From Prionace glauca (Eukaryota > Chordata > Chondrichthyes > Carcharhiniformes > Carcharhinidae), in assembly GCA_037974335.1 (NCBI GenBank), contig CM075736.1:353684-417683 (forward strand): a DNA stretch of 64,000 nt, written 5' to 3'. Shown one piece after another: positions 61,434 to 64,000 of the stretch. How positions within the stretch are numbered: position 1 is the first letter of the stretch; every line of letters starts with the position of its first letter. Below the pieces are notes generated by a model. It saw only the letters and a list, made by a program, of their open reading frames with translations. It was not told the origin of the DNA and did not search any database. A program made the position numbers and the translations under genes.

Positions 61434-64000
61434 AGTTTTTTGACTCTTCAGAGTAGAAAGAATGCCAGGCAGGATGTTGGAATGCTCCTCCTGCAGGACG
61501 TGGGAAGTTAGGGAGATCTCCAGTGTCCCCGACAACAACACCCGAAAGAGGTGCATCCAGCTGCAGCTCCTAACAAACTGCATTAGGGAACTGGAGCAGG
61601 AGCTGGATTATCTCCACATCATTCGGGAGAATGAGGAAATTTATAGATAGTCGCTTCAGGGAGGTAGTTATGAGAAAGGCACAGAACACAGGTAATTGGG
61701 TTACCGTTAGGTAAGGGCAAAGGGCAGGCAGAGCAGGGTTCCCCTGTGGCCATTCCCCTCCACAATAGGTATACTGCTTTGGATATTGTTGTGAAGGATG
61801 CCTTACCTGGAACAAGCTGCGGCAGCTGGATCTCTGGCACTGAGTCTGGTTCTGCAGCGCAGAAGGGAAGGGGGAAGAAGAGGAGAGCAGTAGTGACAGG
61901 GGACTCGATAGTCAGAGGTACAGACCGGAGGTTCCGTGGTTGTGACAAAGACTCTCTGACGGTTTGTTGCCTCTCAGATGCCAGGGTCAGGGATGGCTCT
62001 GATCACGTGCACAGCGTTCTGAAGTGGGAGGGTGATCAGCCAGATGTCATTGTACACATCGGTACCAATGACATAGGAAGGAAGAGTGTGGAGGTCCTGA
62101 AGACTGAGTATAGAAAGCTTTGGTAGGAAGTTAAAGAAGCAGGACCCTGAGCATAGTAATCTCAGGACTGTTACCTGTGCCACATGCTAGTGAGGGTAAT
62201 AGTAGGATGCTCGGGCCAATGAATACGTGGCTGAAGAACTGGTGTAGGGGACAGGGTTTTAGATTTTTAGATCATTGGGACCTCTTCTGGGATAGGTGGG
62301 ACCTGGACAAGAGAGACAGGTTACACCGAAACTACAAGAGGACCAAAATACTTGCAGGGAGGTTTGCGAGTGTTATTGGGGAGGGTTTAAACTAGATTTG
62401 CAGGGGGATGGGAACCAGAATGCCAGAACAGATAGTGGAGCGGGGGTGAAAATAAATGATGTTAATAGTTCATGCAAAATCACAAATAGAAGGGTTGTGT
62501 GTGTTGGTAATAATCTTGAGGTCTGTCTATTTCAGGAGTGTTGTGGGGAAGGCAGATGAGTTGAGGGCGTGGATTGACACATGGAACTATGACATTATAG
62601 CCATTAGTGAAACATGGCTACAGGAGGGGCAGGACTGGCAGCTCAATGTTCCTGGGTTCCAATGTTTCAGATGTGATAGAGAGAGGGGGATATGACATTG
62701 CTAGTCAGGGAAAATGTTGCAGCAGTGCTCAGGCAGGACAGATTAGTCAGTCACAGGTAAATTATTGGAAGGAGTACTAAGAGATAGGATCTACAAATAC
62801 TTGGATGGACAGGGACTTATTAGGAAGCGTCAACATGGCTTTGTGCATGGGAGGTCATGGTTAACCAATCTGTTAGTTTTTTGAGGAGGTTACCAGTAAA
62901 GTGGATGTTGTCTACATGGACTTCAGTAAGGCCTTTGATAAGGTCCTACATGGGAGGTTAGTTAGGAAGGTTCAGTCACTATGTATACATTGGAGAGGTA
63001 GTGAATTGGATTAGACATTGGCTCAATGGAAGAAGGCAGAAAATGGTAGTGGAGGATTGCTTCTCTGAGTGGAGGCCTGTAACTAGTGGAGTGCTGCAGG
63101 GATCAGTGCTGGGTCCATTGTTGTTTGTCATCTTTACCAATGATCTGGATGATAATGTGGTAAAATGGATCAGCAAATTTGCTGATGATACAAAGATTGG
63201 AGGTGTAGTGGACGTGAGGAAGATTTTCAAAGCTTGCAGAGGGATTTGGACCAGCTAGAAAAATGGCAGATGGCGTTTAATGCAGACAAGTGAGGTATTG
63301 CACTTTGGAAGGACAAACCAAGGTAGACCATTCAAAGTAAATGGTAGGACACTGAAGAATGCGGTAGAACAAAGGGTCTGGGAATACAGATACATAATTC
63401 CCTAAAAGTGGTGTCACAGGTAGATAGGGTCATAAAGACTGCTTTTGGAACATTTATAAATCAATGCCAAAGTATTGAGTATAAGAGTTGGAATGTTATG
63501 GTAAGGTTGTTTAAGACATTGGTGAGGTCGAATTTAGAGTATTGTGTGCAGTTTTAGTCCCGAATTACAAGAAAGACCTTAAGGTTGAAAGAGTGCAGAG
63601 AAGGTTTACAAGGATGTTGCCAGGACTTGAGAAGCTGAGTTACAGAGAAAGGTTGAATAGGCTAGGACGTTATTCCCTGGAGCGTAGAAGGATGAGGGAA
63701 GTCTTGATAGAGGTGTATAAAATTATGATGGGTATACATAGAGTGAATGCAAGCAGGCTTTTTCCACTGAGGTTAGGGGAGGGAAAAAACTAGAGGATAT
63801 GGGATAAGGGTGAAAAGTTGAAAGGGAATATTGTGGGGGTGGGGGGTGGGGGGCGGGCAGTGGTGAGAAAGTGGAATGAGCTGCAGATGAAGTGGTATAT
63901 GTGGCCTCACTTTTAACATTTCAGAAAACCTTGGACAGGTACATGGATGAGAGGGATGTGGGACTAGGCAGAAAAATGGTTCGGCACAGACAAGAAGGGC
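61434..64000 (+). mobile_element. CR1-type LINE with internal deletion, running off the window
   Basis: ORF1 begins at 61462 (MPGRMLECSSCRTWEV) and is broken near 61650, then continues at 61746-62126 with the esterase motifs. Another piece follows at 62177-62395. The ORF2 endonuclease starts at about 62520 (WNYDIIAISETWLQEGQDWQ). It is cut at about 62755, where the sequence jumps to the RT (LRDRIYKYLDG, QHGFVHGRSWLTN), so most of the endonuclease and the RT N-terminus are missing. [31 protein letters not shown] and RVQRRFTRMLPGLEKLSYRE follow. It belongs to the subfamily of 6727 and 17690. Confidence 0.85.
61746..62126 (+). CDS. CR1-type LINE ORF1 fragment with intact SGNH esterase motifs
   Basis: It reads VVTGDSIVRGTDRRFRG (SGNH block I, GDS nucleophile), DVIVHIGTNDIGRKS (block III, GTND) and ends after TEYRKLW. 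The later DHWDLF block lies in another frame at 62270. The catalytic serine and asparagine are kept here, in contrast to the copy at 48561-49457. The whole ORF1 is broken in at least two places. Confidence 0.75.
   Translation: MAIPLHNRYTALDIVVKDALPGTSCGSWISGTESGSAAQKGRGKKRRAVVTGDSIVRGTDRRFRGCDKDSLTVCCLSDARVRDGSDHVHSVLKWEGDQPDVIVHIGTNDIGRKSVEVLKTEYRKLW

Overview
The window looks like a piece of a shark or ray (elasmobranch) nuclear chromosome. Coding sequence is sparse and broken into short exons with GT/AG junctions. Most of the rest is layered repeats: CR1-type LINEs with an esterase-type ORF1, an L2/Rex1-type LINE, tRNA-headed SINEs resembling the elasmobranch HE1 family, Penelope-like elements and very long minisatellites. 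The organism call is inference from these repeat families; no lineage-specific gene was checked.

Two host genes can be supported. On the plus strand a BTG/Tob (APRO) antiproliferative gene of the BTG3 type has four coding exons between 15917 and 20954 (238 aa). A possible non-coding first exon lies near 7580-7603, which would place a 5.9-kb G-rich minisatellite and a 33-bp minisatellite inside intron 1. On the minus strand an immunoglobulin-superfamily gene runs from about 39949 down to 27984: two signal-peptide exons, three V-set exons, a short proline-rich stalk exon and a transmembrane exon. The junctions joining the Ig, stalk and transmembrane exons are all phase 1. Its cytoplasmic tail was not found. 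A decayed copy of the stalk-to-transmembrane part lies in the opposite orientation at 55438-56215 and has lost the V exon. A CpG-rich, CCAAT-rich promoter sits at about 43150-43715, with no recognisable coding exon after it.

Layout: 1-7300 repeats; 7380-21660 BTG3-like gene with its minisatellites; 21660-27930 repeats, including Penelope-like elements and palindromes; 27984-39949 Ig gene; 40288-43110 L2-like and CR1 LINE remnants; 43150-43715 CpG promoter; 43790-47250 repeats; 47253-54850 one CR1 LINE interrupted by a second, nearly full-length CR1 LINE; 55438-56215 Ig pseudogene; 56350-59960 further LINEs; 61434-64000 another CR1 element that runs off the end.

The strongest unusual signal is a family of small palindromic elements that share their arms with Penelope-like (GIY-YIG) copies and are flanked by 9-13-bp target-site duplications. 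In one case the window also contains the matching empty site. Other notable points are an 850-bp higher-order duplication inside the G-rich array, a 33-bp minisatellite that continues directly into a dispersed repeat, and a SINE present beside all three V exons, which shows they arose by duplication after the SINE inserted.
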